A stretch of DNA of 64,000 bases from Rostrohypoxylon terebratum (GCA_022497145.1 MU385892.1:206507-270506), one strand, 5' to 3'. Positions 34,370 to 44,199 are shown, counted from the first letter of the stretch. A program made the numbers and translations. Notes: generated by a model from the letters alone, not told the origin.

Positions 34370-35269
34370 CTAGTCCTGTGAGATGTCCCAGCCAACCTTC
34401 GTCTGAATAAATTCGACGATATCGTCGATTTCGTCCGGTATCTTATACCAATGTCCAAGACCATGGTACAACTTCCACACAACTTCATATCCAGCGACCT
34501 GGAGTGTTTGCGCGGCGCCTTCACCGAACTCATGCGGCTTTTTCTCATCCAAATCGCCGTGGCCTAGGAATACAGGCGTTGACTGCGCTGTATTTTCTCG
34601 CTTAGGGCCTGCTACGGGCGAGAGGCAAAGAAGATCTCGCTCGAAGATGAGAGCTTTGACTGCTGGGTCTATTGGCGAGGCCTGATCCTTATCGTCTGCA
34701 GCGAACGGATTATCTTCATCCTCTTTTATATCATCATCCGCAATTGCTTCATTGATATCTGATCGAAACGGCAGATAGCCACACATCCCGATAAACCCGC
34801 CCAATGGATACTCGAGGGCAAGGAGCATGGAAAGCGACATGCCGCAGCCCTGACTTAATCCCCCAAAAATAACATTCTTGGGTGAGACCTTCGCAGTCTC
34901 TTCACGTATAAGTGTTTCCAGCTCTGCTGCAGATTCCGCAAGACCCTTAAGCTGGGTTTGTTTCCGGTATTCCGGATCGGGGAGACGTGCGATGTCATAC
35001 CATTGCGTGAGAACTGCCCTATTGAAGGCGGTTGAACGACGGCGCCTTGCAGTGGGGAAGACAAAGCGTGTTCCGGGTAGTGATTGAGCCAATGTTCTAT
35101 TTCGCGAAGTAATGCCTGTTTCTAACAGCTCCTTGCCGAATTTCTCCCCATTGGAGCTTAAACCGTGGAGGAGAATGATGGTATGCGTATGGGCAGTGCT
35201 GGGTTCGACGATGTACGTGCCCGTGTCGCTGCTGATAGGCTGGTTGGTGGGAGAACTCTGCGATGTCAT
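34370..35269 (-). CDS. Alpha/beta hydrolase, acyl-protein thioesterase/carboxylesterase-like (299 aa)
   Basis: Serine esterase or thioesterase with unknown substrate. Intronless. The oxyanion segment is TIILLHGLSSNG (about 30-41). The nucleophile elbow is GGLSQGCG (Ser139). The acid is in FLGHGDLDE (Asp239) and the histidine in LYHGLGHWY (His273), so the full triad is present in family order. It resembles phospholipase/carboxylesterase family members (PF02230), but a 25-residue acidic insert (about 176-200, DDDIKEDEDNPFAADDKD) makes it longer than typical acyl-protein thioesterases. No signal peptide, so it is probably cytosolic. Confidence 0.87.
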   Translation of the reverse strand: MTSQSSPTNQPISSDTGTYIVEPSTAHTHTIILLHGLSSNGEKFGKELLETGITSRNRTLAQSLPGTRFVFPTARRRRSTAFNRAVLTQWYDIARLPDPEYRKQTQLKGLAESAAELETLIREETAKVSPKNVIFGGLSQGCGMSLSMLLALEYPLGGFIGMCGYLPFRSDINEAIADDDIKEDEDNPFAADDKDQASPIDPAVKALIFERDLLCLSPVAGPKRENTAQSTPVFLGHGDLDEKKPHEFGEGAAQTLQVAGYEVVWKLYHGLGHWYKIPDEIDDIVEFIQTKVGWDISQD

Positions 35270-35905
35270 CGCAGGTATCTTGGAACAGGCGAAATGCTAC
35301 CCAGTCTGCAGTTCAGCCATAAATACGCGATCACCAGGATCTAGGATTCTAGGGTACAATTGGGTCTAGACTCTAAAGCCTTGATCTGACTCACCTTGAC
35401 CTGGTGCTGCCTAGATATGGTTGTACTATGTAAGTGGCTTGGAAAATAACGATGCCGATTGGATCGTTGAATCTTGAAATGAACTGTAGTGTAACCCTCG
35501 AGATCAATTGACCAATTTTGTGAGATTGTCGACAACTTCTAAAAATCCATGGATGGATATATGTATGTGTGTACTAATTGAGGCCATATTCAACACAAGG
35601 GTCGTAAACGCTTGAACGCTTCCAATTTTCTTCAGCATGACGCCACTTCCAAGGCAGAGGCACCAACATGCAACTCGGAAGCCCCAATTTCCAACGCACT
35701 GTACATACAAACATCGGGCTACCATATCTCCAATCAAGCCATTTCACCTCGCCATTGTACATCCAACATCCGGGTCGATCAACTATTAACAACAGTAGGA
35801 GAGTAGGAGAGTAGAATGGAACGTGCCGTTCGTTGAACTGATTTATCGAATGGGGGGTACGTACCTAAATATCTGGGGCGGATGAGATAAGATAACTGCA
35901 ACGAG
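35270..35905. other. Intergenic
   Basis: Upstream flank of the hydrolase gene. Short ORFs at 35504-35806 overlap each other on both strands and have no domain. It ends at the left boundary of the inverted-repeat unit. Confidence 0.4.
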
Positions 35906-35907
35906 TA

Positions 35908-35979
35908 CGAACTTCGGGTCGCGGCCAAAAGTCTTGCACATCTTACAAGTGGCTAAAAGTGGAGACTACCGTATGAATT
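35908..35979 (+). repeat. Terminal repeat copy A (left)
   Basis: 72-nt copy preceded by TA at 35906-35907. The outer end begins cgaacttcgggtcgcgg; the inner end finishes accgtatgaatt. It is inverted relative to copy C at 39074-39174, and its outer core is inverted relative to copy B at 36172-36200. Confidence 0.8.
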
Positions 35980-36171
35980 GAAGAGACTATTCACTGTGTC
36001 TGCTGGTTTCAGTGGCTCAATCAATTAGACTAACCGAATACCCACTAAATTCTAGCAGTTTTATCCACTAGATTATAGTGAGTAAAGCGCTGAAAGGCCT
36101 GACCTTAGGAATTAATACAGTGTTCCGCAGCTGGTTACGTAAGCGCGCACAGACCAGTCAAGGTCTAGCTC

Positions 36172-36200
36172 ATGTGCAAGACTTTTGGCCGCGACCTTCG
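36172..36200 (-). repeat. Terminal repeat core, copy B
   Basis: The 29-nt core atgtgcaagacttttggccg plus cgaccttcg is followed by TA at 36201-36202. It is in the same orientation as copy C and opposite to copy A. It lacks the inner ggctaaaagtgg block. A and B together could be the ends of a roughly 300-bp MITE. Confidence 0.75.
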
Positions 36201-36463
36201 TACCTACTACTTAGTATGTAAGTGGCCTTAGCCTACTTTATTGTGGAGTTATCTCAGGTGGCCTTAGAAACTGCGCATTGGTCCCTTCCGTTGCCCTGGG
36301 GCCGACGCTACCTTGTTCCTTGTCCCTCGTCTCCATATTTATTTAAAATACCTAGTAAAGTCTAGCTCCCTAGCGTCGCGTCGTGTCTTGCACGCAAGCT
36401 TCTAAATCCTATTTTCTATCCATCTACTACTATTTACTATTTTGCATTTCACTCCAGTCCGCC

Positions 36464-38878
36464 ATGGCGGGTCAGGAACGGTCAGATATCATCAGAAAAA
36501 ATCCTATCGGAAAAGGTTTGGACGCCTTCCTCACGTCGTTTCGTTCTTTCTGCGAAAGCGAAGACATCTGTTGCTCAGGAGAGTCCCTTGATCAACTTGG
36601 CAATGAAGGTAGAATCTATAGAATCTACATGTGTAGATAGCTTGGCCTTAATGGCCTCCATGTATTGTTCACTTCTAACTATCGCCTAGATCTCCAGAAT
36701 ATCAGCATCGACCTTATTTTAGCACTGCAACACCTGCGGGTGTCTCGTCTGCTCCTTTTTACAGGCAAGAATTTGTTTAATCATCTATCAAGTCTCAACA
36801 TAGCTATCAACTCTGAAGCTTTCGACTATGAACGTGTCAAACCTCTTTTGCGAGCAGTTATTGCTAAGAAGCCCGATGAGGAGATTTGGGCCCAAGTATA
36901 TTATGCTCTTACCGAATCGACGCCGCCGCCCCGACCGATCGCCTCTCACTTCAAACAAACGCCGTTATCCCGTAACATGGGCAGTCTCGTAAGTTCTTCG
37001 GAACGCCGCATCGACACAGACGACGTGCTCAAAGAGGACCTCGGACCCATGTACGTTGATATCCCAGGATTCTACGACGCTTTCTTCGGTAGGATTCCGG
37101 ACCTGGAAATGGCGTCTAAGGCCATTTTCAAGATGTGCTGCGATGAATCAGGATCAGACCCATTATTTCGGGAAGGGTGGACGGAATGGCCGGGAGATGC
37201 AAACGAAGCCTCTGTCCTAAACTGGCTCAAGAAGATAATTACCCAAATTGCGCAGTGGGCTCAAAATTACCGGCAAACGCCGGCACGAGGATTATGGATA
37301 GAGTCCAATAAGTCACTCGACGGCTCAACGGCTCAGCGTAAACTGGATTTTGCCATTTTGAGCCACCCCGAAGCCGAGGCGCACTGGTCTCAGGTTCTCA
37401 TCCCCGGTGAGCTGAAGAGCAACCCAAAGGAAGACCGGCATACTAGCGCGTGGTTCGAGATCGGAAAATACGCTAGAGAAGTATTTTTTAGTCAAGATAC
37501 CCGGCGCTTTGTATTAGCCTTTACTCTTTGCGGATCTCTTATACGTCTGTGGGAGTTTGACCGCCTTGGTGGAATCGCCTCGACGCAGTTCGATATCAAT
37601 AAAGACGGCTTCCAGTTCGTGTCGACGATTCTCGGTTTTTTGTGGATGGACGAGAAGGATTTGGGCTTCGATTCCACCTTTACCTCATTCAATGACGCGC
37701 GGTGTATCAAAATCGTCCGGAACGGAACACCAGAACGCATCGTGATAGATAAGCTTATTGGACGAGTGGGTTGTATCGTCGGTCGGGCCACCACATGCTG
37801 GAAGGCGCACCCAGAAAGGGACCCGTCCACGATACTTGTAATCAAAGATTCGTGGCAATACCCCGAACGGGACGTGGAGGGAGAGCTACTGCGCGAGGTA
37901 ACTGAAAAAGGTGTTTGTAACGTCGCCCGGTACTACTACCACGAGACCGTCCGCGTCGATGATAGCGTCGACGATAGCGTCGACGATATCCAACATGGCA
38001 TTCGAAAAGGACTGGATATTACCAAAGCCTCCAATTACAAAACGCAGGGTTTGCATACGCCTCGCAATTCCCAGGTGTCCCAGGGCAGCACCGCCGGCCA
38101 AAAGAGGTCATCCAGCCAAACTGGCGCGCGCCTGCCATCAAGCAAGCGACCCCGCTCGGAATCTCCGATCAAAGTAGACCTAGTCCACCCCAGTCCACCG
38201 CAGAATCGCATCCATCGACGGGTCATTGTTCGCGATTATTATGGAAAGCCTATCTACAAGGCTGGCTCTCGTGTGGTCCTCCTTGCTGCATTAGAGGACT
38301 GCATTCGGGGACACGAGTCCTTACTACGCAAGACCGGCATCCTCCATAGAGACATTTCAATCAACAACCTTATGCTTATGATCAATGAGGATGGCAGCAA
38401 TCCTTCCCAGCTAGGATTCTTGATCGATCTAGACCTTGCTATCAAAGTACAGCGAGAAGGCGCTTCGGGCGCGAAGGGAAAGACCGGCACGAGGGCTTTT
38501 ATGGCGATTGGAGTGCTTAGAGGCTATCAGCATTCTTTCGAGCACGACCTCGAGTCTTTCTTCTGGGTGCTATTCTGGATATGTATACATTATAATGGTC
38601 CAGATGAGGAAAGGTCCGTTCCCGAATTCAACAAGTGGAATATTGTCAGCATAAGTGAACTAGCAAAATTAAAAATAGGTACTATATCAGATGAGGAGTT
38701 CTTTATTGAGATACTTACTCAAAATTTTACGCCTTATTACAAGCCTTTGATACCTTGGGTTAATAGGTTGCGGAGGGTCGTGTTTGATAGGAATGGGCGA
38801 GAAGACAAGGCACTGTATTCACGTATGCGGGAGGTCCTCTGTGAAGCTCAGAAAGATCCTGATATAATGCATGCCTAA
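36464..38878 (+). CDS. FunK1-family protein kinase with PD-(D/E)xK-like N-terminal half (777 aa)
   Basis: Exons 36464-36608 and 36690-38878. The 81-nt intron has branch TCTAACT and joins LGNE to DLQNISIDLIL. The C-terminal half is the fungal-specific FunK1 kinase domain (PF17667): VIKDSW with the candidate ATP-binding Lys, catalytic loop HRDISINNL (Asp603), metal-binding LIDLDLA (Asp628/630) and KGKTGTRAFMAIGVL in the activation segment. The domain is interrupted by a disordered SQ/RP-rich insert (about 475-540). Upstream, KLDFAI (Asp268), then VLIPGELKS (Glu289, Lys291), a helix and FVLAFTLCG follow the order of a PD-(D/E)xK nuclease core. That is inference from pattern. The gene is intact and is the sole gene between inverted repeats A and C. 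A nearly exact duplication (RVDDSVDDSVDD) is encoded around 37955-37990. Confidence 0.85.
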
Positions 38879-39075
38879 GCCGTACGTCTTAATAATTAAT
38901 TAAAAAATATTATATTAATTTTTACGGTTAAACTTTTTAACGTTTTATTTATTATAGTTTTATAAATAAAATCGTTAAAATTTACAGCGTAATAAATACT
39001 TAACTAGGTAGTTTCAACGATCGAGCTATTAAAACGAATAGCCTTACGGTACTTCGTATATTATAACTTTTTTAA
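38879..39075. other. AT-rich tract at the right end of the inverted-repeat unit
   Basis: About 200 bp of strongly AT-rich sequence (ttaataattaattaaaaaat and similar) directly after the kinase stop codon, unlike the rest of the window. This looks like old repeat DNA altered by RIP-type C-to-T mutation, or a 3' untranslated/matrix-type tract. No ORF. Confidence 0.5.
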
Positions 39076-39174
39076 TTCATACGGTAGTACCCACTTTTAG
39101 CCACCTGTAGGTAGCAAGGTAGCATGTCAGCATGTGCAAGACTTTTGGCCGCGACCTTCGACCTTCGACCTTCG
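39074..39174 (-). repeat. Terminal repeat copy C (right)
   Basis: 101-nt inverted partner of copy A. Its outer end carries three tandem accttcg heptamers (39154-39174) and is followed by TA at 39175-39176. It ends about 175 bp before the start codon of the Zn2Cys6 regulator. Confidence 0.8.
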
Positions 39175-39197
39175 TATAATAATCGAAATTTTCCAAA

Positions 39198-39224
39198 CAT
39201 ATTACGCATATTACGCATATTACG
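39198..39224 (+). repeat. Three tandem copies of catattacg
   Basis: Exact 9-bp tandem triplicate between the right terminal repeat and the regulator gene, inside what should be the promoter of the regulator. Confidence 0.8.
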
Positions 39225-39350
39225 AGCATAATGTTGCGATTTCCCAAATGGAGCTAGCATCTGAAACATAGTAGCTGCTTGGAAACTCGCCACCAACACG
39301 GAATTATAATATAACCTTGAACTACCTACCTACCTAGGACCTAGGCAATT

Positions 39351-41867
39351 ATGGACCCGCAGCAACCATCCGCCGACGTGGCGTCCCGACCTCCTCAACA
39401 GCTGCATCAGCCTAAGCCACTCAGTTGTACCAATTGTCGGACTCGGAAGCTAAAATGCAGTAGAGAACATCCATGTTCTCATTGTCAGCGTTCCGGTGCT
39501 GAGTGTATCTTCCCTACGCGGAAGCGGATTCGGAAGCCGCGTAAGAACAAGAACTCGGAGCTTCTACAGCGTCTGAGTAGGCTGGAGTCTATAGTGGGAA
39601 GTGTTGGACTCTCAGCTTTGGCAGGGGATGATGCGGCCTCAGGTCCATCGGTACTTCAAAATGTAGCTCCTTCTACCTCAGAAGGAGCCTCAAGCCAAAT
39701 ACATTCAACCAATGATGGAAAACAGGATGATTGGAGGCAGACCCTCCAATCTAGCAAAGCCTCGCGGTATTTGAGCGGGGAATTCTGGTCTAGTCTCAGC
39801 GTCGAGGTCGAAGGGTTGAAACAAGCCCTCGAGACAGACTCGGACGATGAAGGCCAAATGCTGCAAGAGGCCACGCCGGAGTCTGCAAACGACGGCAGTA
39901 GTCCGGCGTCAGCCTTATCTCCGGGCATGCTTCTTGGAAGCTCACCCCGTACCTCCTACGAGGCCATTGAACATCCATCTTCAGACCATATCCGTTTCCT
40001 CACCACCACGTTCTTCACCAATGTTGATATGATCATCAAGATTCTTCATCGGCCAACCATAGAAGGCGCCCTCCTCTCCTTCGCCGACGCCCCAGAATCC
40101 ACCCGGCCTCACCTTACCCCAGAGACTGAAGTCCTATTCTTCTCCATCTACCATGCTGCAGCAGCTAGTCTCTTCCCCTCCGCCTGCCTCGTACACCTGG
40201 GCCGGCGGCACGAGGATGTAATGCGCACTTATGCAAGCGCAGTCGAGCATGCCCTCGGGCGCGCCGACTACCTGAATAGCACCAGCCTGGAGACCCTACA
40301 AGCGCTAATACTCTACGTAGCATGTGTGCGGGGCACCAGCGGCTCGCGGGCCTCGTGGGCGCTCACCAGCTTGCCCATCCGGCTCGCACAAGCCCTGAAC
40401 CTACACCGCGAGACTAGCAACACATACCTGTCGCCCTATGAGGCGGAGCTGCGCCGTCGGCTATGGTGGCAGCTAGTCGTGCTCGATATCAGAGGAGCGG
40501 AAGACAGAGGCACAACAACAATACTCGCACGCGATAGCTACGACACCAGAATGCCGCTCAATATCGATGATGCGGATTTTGGACCGGAGACGCAGGGCCC
40601 AATCATCGAGAAGCAGGGTCCGACAGACCTAACTTTTAGCTTGTGCACAGCGCAATGCTCAAACTTGTTCTTGAAGATCGAACACGCGCATGGCGCTGAA
40701 GGGATATCTCACGACGGGAGTGAAAACAAGACTAGCGCAAGCACGAGCGGTTCAAGATCTCAGCCCGCAGAAGAAGCCGTGAAACAGGCGCAATTCCTAG
40801 AGTCTCAATTCGTCGCTGGCGCGGACCCCAACCACGCACCATCATACCTTGCTTCAGTCACCGTACGTCTGGTAATCCTCAAGTTGTGGCTCATAATGCA
40901 GTACCCGGTACACCCTCGTAAAAAGCCCTCCTCCAAATACCCAACTACCTCCTCAGCGTCTAAGCCATCAGCCAAACCTAGCGTGGTCCCGCGCGAGGCC
41001 ATGCTCCGCACCGCCTTGTCGATTATGGAGTTAAGCGAGTACCTGCAGACGGGGCCGTACAGCGACCGCTTCTACTGGTGGGCGAACACGTACGTGCAAT
41101 GGCACCCCCTCGCCGTCGTGCTAGCAGAACTCTGCACACAGACGCGCGGCGAACTAGTAGACCGCGCGTGGCGCACCGTAGACGACGTGTTCCCGCGCTG
41201 GAGCGAGATCATCGCCGATACCAAGAGCGGGACCCTATGGCGACCTATACGCAAACTATACAAAAAAGCCAAGGCGGCTAGGAATGCCGCCGTAGGCGCT
41301 ACCACCACCGCCGCCGCCGCCGCTGCTGCTGCTGCCGCGAGGACTCCAAGTACGAGTACCACAGCACCAGGAGCGAGAGCCACGCCCACAGCTTCCACCT
41401 CCACTCCCCCCACCGCCACCACGACACCCGACGTCGACACCACGACAACCCGCCTCACGACCATGTACCTCAAAGGCGACGTAACAGACTTCGTCCGCAT
41501 AAACGTGTCCACCAAAAGCCCCTCCAACCCCTCCCCTCACGGACCAGAGACAACAGCACCGGAACCAGACATCCCCATGGCGGAACCCGAGAGCGCGTTC
41601 GGCCCCGACATCCGCAACACGCGCGAACCCAGCATCCCGCCGGACCTGAACACGCTCAGCCTGTCGCCCTTCTCGTTCAACGAGTCGATGTTCGGGTGGA
41701 GGGATTTCGGGTTCGGGGTCCCGTTCATGGATCTAGCTGGTGGTGCGGGTGGAGATGGTGGTGGTGGCGATGCGATGGAGTGGAGTACCTGGAATGATTT
41801 CGTGAACGATACGCAGGCTGATCTTGACTTGCGGCCCAAGTCATCTAGTGACGTGGGATATATGTAG
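39351..41867 (+). CDS. Zn2Cys6 transcription factor with fungal_trans domain (838 aa)
   Basis: Nuclear DNA-binding regulator; target genes unknown. Intronless. The zinc cluster CTNCRTRKLKCSREHPCSHC begins at Cys26 with spacing C-2-C-6-C-5-C-2-C-6-C. It is followed by a basic linker (RKRIRKPRKNKN) and a short coiled coil (ELLQRLSRLESIV). The middle homology region (fungal_trans, PF04082; about 225-480) includes the typical segment YLNSTSLETLQALILYVAC and ELRRRLWWQLVVLDIR. The C-terminal part is low complexity: an Ala run (about 648-665), Thr/Pro-rich stretches and Asp/Gly-rich acidic ends that could activate transcription. The start MDPQQPSADV is the first ATG and precedes the cluster by 25 residues, which is normal. 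Confidence 0.92.
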   Translation: MDPQQPSADVASRPPQQLHQPKPLSCTNCRTRKLKCSREHPCSHCQRSGAECIFPTRKRIRKPRKNKNSELLQRLSRLESIVGSVGLSALAGDDAASGPSVLQNVAPSTSEGASSQIHSTNDGKQDDWRQTLQSSKASRYLSGEFWSSLSVEVEGLKQALETDSDDEGQMLQEATPESANDGSSPASALSPGMLLGSSPRTSYEAIEHPSSDHIRFLTTTFFTNVDMIIKILHRPTIEGALLSFADAPESTRPHLTPETEVLFFSIYHAAAASLFPSACLVHLGRRHEDVMRTYASAVEHALGRADYLNSTSLETLQALILYVACVRGTSGSRASWALTSLPIRLAQALNLHRETSNTYLSPYEAELRRRLWWQLVVLDIRGAEDRGTTTILARDSYDTRMPLNIDDADFGPETQGPIIEKQGPTDLTFSLCTAQCSNLFLKIEHAHGAEGISHDGSENKTSASTSGSRSQPAEEAVKQAQFLESQFVAGADPNHAPSYLASVTVRLVILKLWLIMQYPVHPRKKPSSKYPTTSSASKPSAKPSVVPREAMLRTALSIMELSEYLQTGPYSDRFYWWANTYVQWHPLAVVLAELCTQTRGELVDRAWRTVDDVFPRWSEIIADTKSGTLWRPIRKLYKKAKAARNAAVGATTTAAAAAAAAAARTPSTSTTAPGARATPTASTSTPPTATTTPDVDTTTTRLTTMYLKGDVTDFVRINVSTKSPSNPSPHGPETTAPEPDIPMAEPESAFGPDIRNTREPSIPPDLNTLSLSPFSFNESMFGWRDFGFGVPFMDLAGGAGGDGGGGDAMEWSTWNDFVNDTQADLDLRPKSSSDVGYM

Positions 41868-42211
41868 ATATATTAGGTAGATATATTGGGTACATAGGTA
41901 GGTGGATGCATGGATGGATGGGTAGGCATTTGGATCACGCGAGATACCACTCAGATACTTGTACAATCTACTGTACTGCATGTAGAACAGAATAATAAAA
42001 TGCTCATTACTTTTGCTAATCACTCCATCATCTCTAGTGCACGTGATCTTCGTTCATGTGTTTTGTTCATCAGTGGTATGCATTTCATTTGCTCAGGACT
42101 ATCTACCGAGCACACATGCTAGCGACTTCATTTTCCGAAATTCCGTAATGAACACCGGCAAACCGATTCCCTTTGTGAAAAACCCCCTCCCCCACGCAAA
42201 ACGAAAAACCC
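41868..42211. other. Convergent 3' intergenic region
   Basis: 3' flanks of the Zn2Cys6 gene (+) and eL20 (-). Contains GATATATT/GGTAGGTGG-type short repeats near 41868-41905. No gene. Confidence 0.45.
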
Positions 42212-43375
42212 TTATGCGAAAGTGGAAGGTCGGGTGGCGCTGAACACCTTCTTGTTGGAGATGCGCGGGACGCGGTGAGGTAGAGGGAAAGATAGGTTCT
42301 TGGTGATGAGTTGCTTGATGTAAGGTCGCTTGATGTCGTCGGTCTTCTCGACCTCAACAACGCGGAGGATCTGGAATCGTGTCAGTGATTTATATAGATT
42401 TACAAACAGGATAGAAAAGATCATACGTGGATCGACCGGAATCGGGCGCGGTGGCGGGCGGCCATGTCCTGGTAGAGAGCCTCGACAGCATCCGTTCGCG
42501 ACATCTCTCTGTACTCCTTGTACATGTTGTGAGTGCCGGATCGGGAATCGTATCGGATCCAGATGCCGAAGTTCTTGACGCGGAGAGGGTTCTTCTCAGC
42601 GATCTATGATATCGTTAGTTTCCATCACCCCGGCTTGCTTATATCCAACTGTGATGATTAATTGTGACATACCTTGTTGAGGCTGACGATCTCGCCGTTT
42701 GCCTTCTTGACCTTCTTCAGCTTGGTGAGGAAGTACCAGAAACGGGACTTGGCGACGACCTCATTGGGAGCGAAGATTCGCATGCGGTAGAGCTTGGGGG
42801 TGGGGTTGGCCTCGGAAGGCAGATGGCGGCCAATGACCTGGTATTCCTGAAGACGACCTGAAATCATCTTGATTAGCGGTGTTCCTGAATTTTGATGATG
42901 ATGCGAGCTGTGTATCGGATGCGATGAATGCGGAGTTTGATCGAATATCGCATTGCTAGGTATCCGTGTTGTGTTGTATTGTTTCAATGTTGTTGGCAAA
43001 TTTTCTTGCGTGACAAAGTTTGGCTGGTAGACGGTAGATGCACAGGTGTGAGTTGTGGTTGTGGTTGTGGTTGTGGTTGTGGTTGTGATGTTGAAATTGT
43101 GAAGTCCCAAGTTTCCAATTTCCCGTCGCAAATATTGTTTTTTACTTATTTACTTAATACGTTCATAAACCGTCGGTTGGGTGAATTGAGAATGGTTGGG
43201 ACTACAGTGTACTTTGTGGGTTGTGCACGAGTAGTTCATGAACCGGTGTTGTGTTGCAGCTGCTTTCGATCGGTCGCAAAAACTCGAAGGTCGCCTGGAT
43301 GAATTGCACCGAATTGCAGAATTGCATCGAGAGCTGGGATGGAGGAGGAGAGAATGGAAATTGATGCTTACCCAT
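42212..43375 (-). CDS. rpl20: 60S ribosomal protein eL20 (L18a family), 174 aa
   Basis: Structural protein of the large ribosomal subunit. Four exons: 43372-43375 (only ATGG), 42673-42857, 42427-42603 and 42212-42370. Introns are 514, 69 and 56 nt, all GTAAGC/GTATGT/GTATGA...AG. The spliced protein starts MGRLQEYQVIGRHLPSE. It continues LYRMRIFAPNEVVAKSRFWY, IAEKNPLRVKNFGIWIRYDS, GTHNMYKEYREMSRTDAVEA and ends KKVFSATRPSTFA, matching eL20 end to end at the normal length. The tiny first exon and long first intron are typical of fungal ribosomal protein genes. Intron 1 holds a (TTGTGG)n microsatellite at about 43050-43085. It is transcribed away from CSN12. Confidence 0.95.
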
Positions 43376-44199
43376 CTTGAACAATGTTAGCAATTAACTA
43401 ATGGAAATGAGAAGATCAGATCAGGATGTTAAAGGTGAACTTACTGTGAAATGTTGTATGTGGTCGTGACCTTGGTCGTGATGCGTTCAAAGTAGGAATT
43501 CAAGATTCTTTGGAGTTGAACGTTGAATCTCGCTTACCAGAAAGTTTTCGCAAAAAATTCTAGTGCTAAGGGTTTCTCGCCCTAGTGGTCGTGTGGCTTG
43601 TGGCGTAAGAGAGGTGAAGAGTGGCAGTTTTCGATAGACAATGTGGGGTATGTGGCTCATGACTTTACTCCCCTCCACCTATCAAAACTAGGTACAAAGG
43701 AGCAACCTATCCTACAGGTTGATTTTACAGTTAATGACAAAATAAAACGGATAAAACTCATAAGTAGTAGTTTATATGACTATTGATTCTATTCTAAGAT
43801 TTTTTTCAAGAATTTAACATCAATACATGCAAGTTATTCTGTATCAAATACACGGAGAAAGAGTACAGTACTTAGGTACATTAGTCTTGTCTGATCTGAG
43901 CTTTGACTAGCTCCTAATTAGGACTAGTGGGGCACATGCTACAACCCATCAGGTACCCATGCACCATGAACCTTGAACCAATTACAGTGTCACACTCCAT
44001 TCAACCATTCAAGCACTCACTTTCAACTTCCTAATGCCAAAGCCGATGAGTGTTGATGACTATACTTCCGTCAGACATAAACTGTCAAAATAATGTCTAC
44101 TTAACGATTCTTGATCTTTAGCTCACTCTCGTATAAACTTGATCAACCTTAGGAATTCTCGCTCATCGTCGGGCTGCTCCAGCCCATCACTCGTTCATC
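43376..44199. other. Divergent promoter region of eL20 and CSN12
   Basis: No gene. A motif aagggtttctcgccctag (about 43568-43585) has inverted AGGG/CCCT halves and resembles AACCCT-type ribosomal-gene promoter elements. This assignment is tentative. Confidence 0.4.

Larger units (their letters stand above)
35906..39176. mobile_element. Candidate non-autonomous inverted-repeat unit carrying a FunK1 kinase gene
   Basis: The left terminus (35908-35979) and right terminus (39074-39174) are inverted copies. They share a 23-nt block identical in both (tcgcggccaaaagtcttgca plus cat), a 14-nt block gtggctaaaagtgg and a 15-nt inner block actaccgtatgaatt. They differ in spacer length and in the number of accttcg heptamers. 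Each outer end is TTCG/CGAA next to a TA dinucleotide, as for a TA target-site duplication of Tc1/mariner-like elements. The only gene inside is the FunK1 kinase; no transposase is visible. The right end contains an AT-rich tract. Two chance neighbouring copies of a small repeat are an alternative explanation. Confidence 0.55.

Noticed and set aside
39351..41867. Zn2Cys6 regulator as cargo of the inverted-repeat unit
   Set aside because: It lies outside the right terminal repeat and no further repeat copy is found beyond it.
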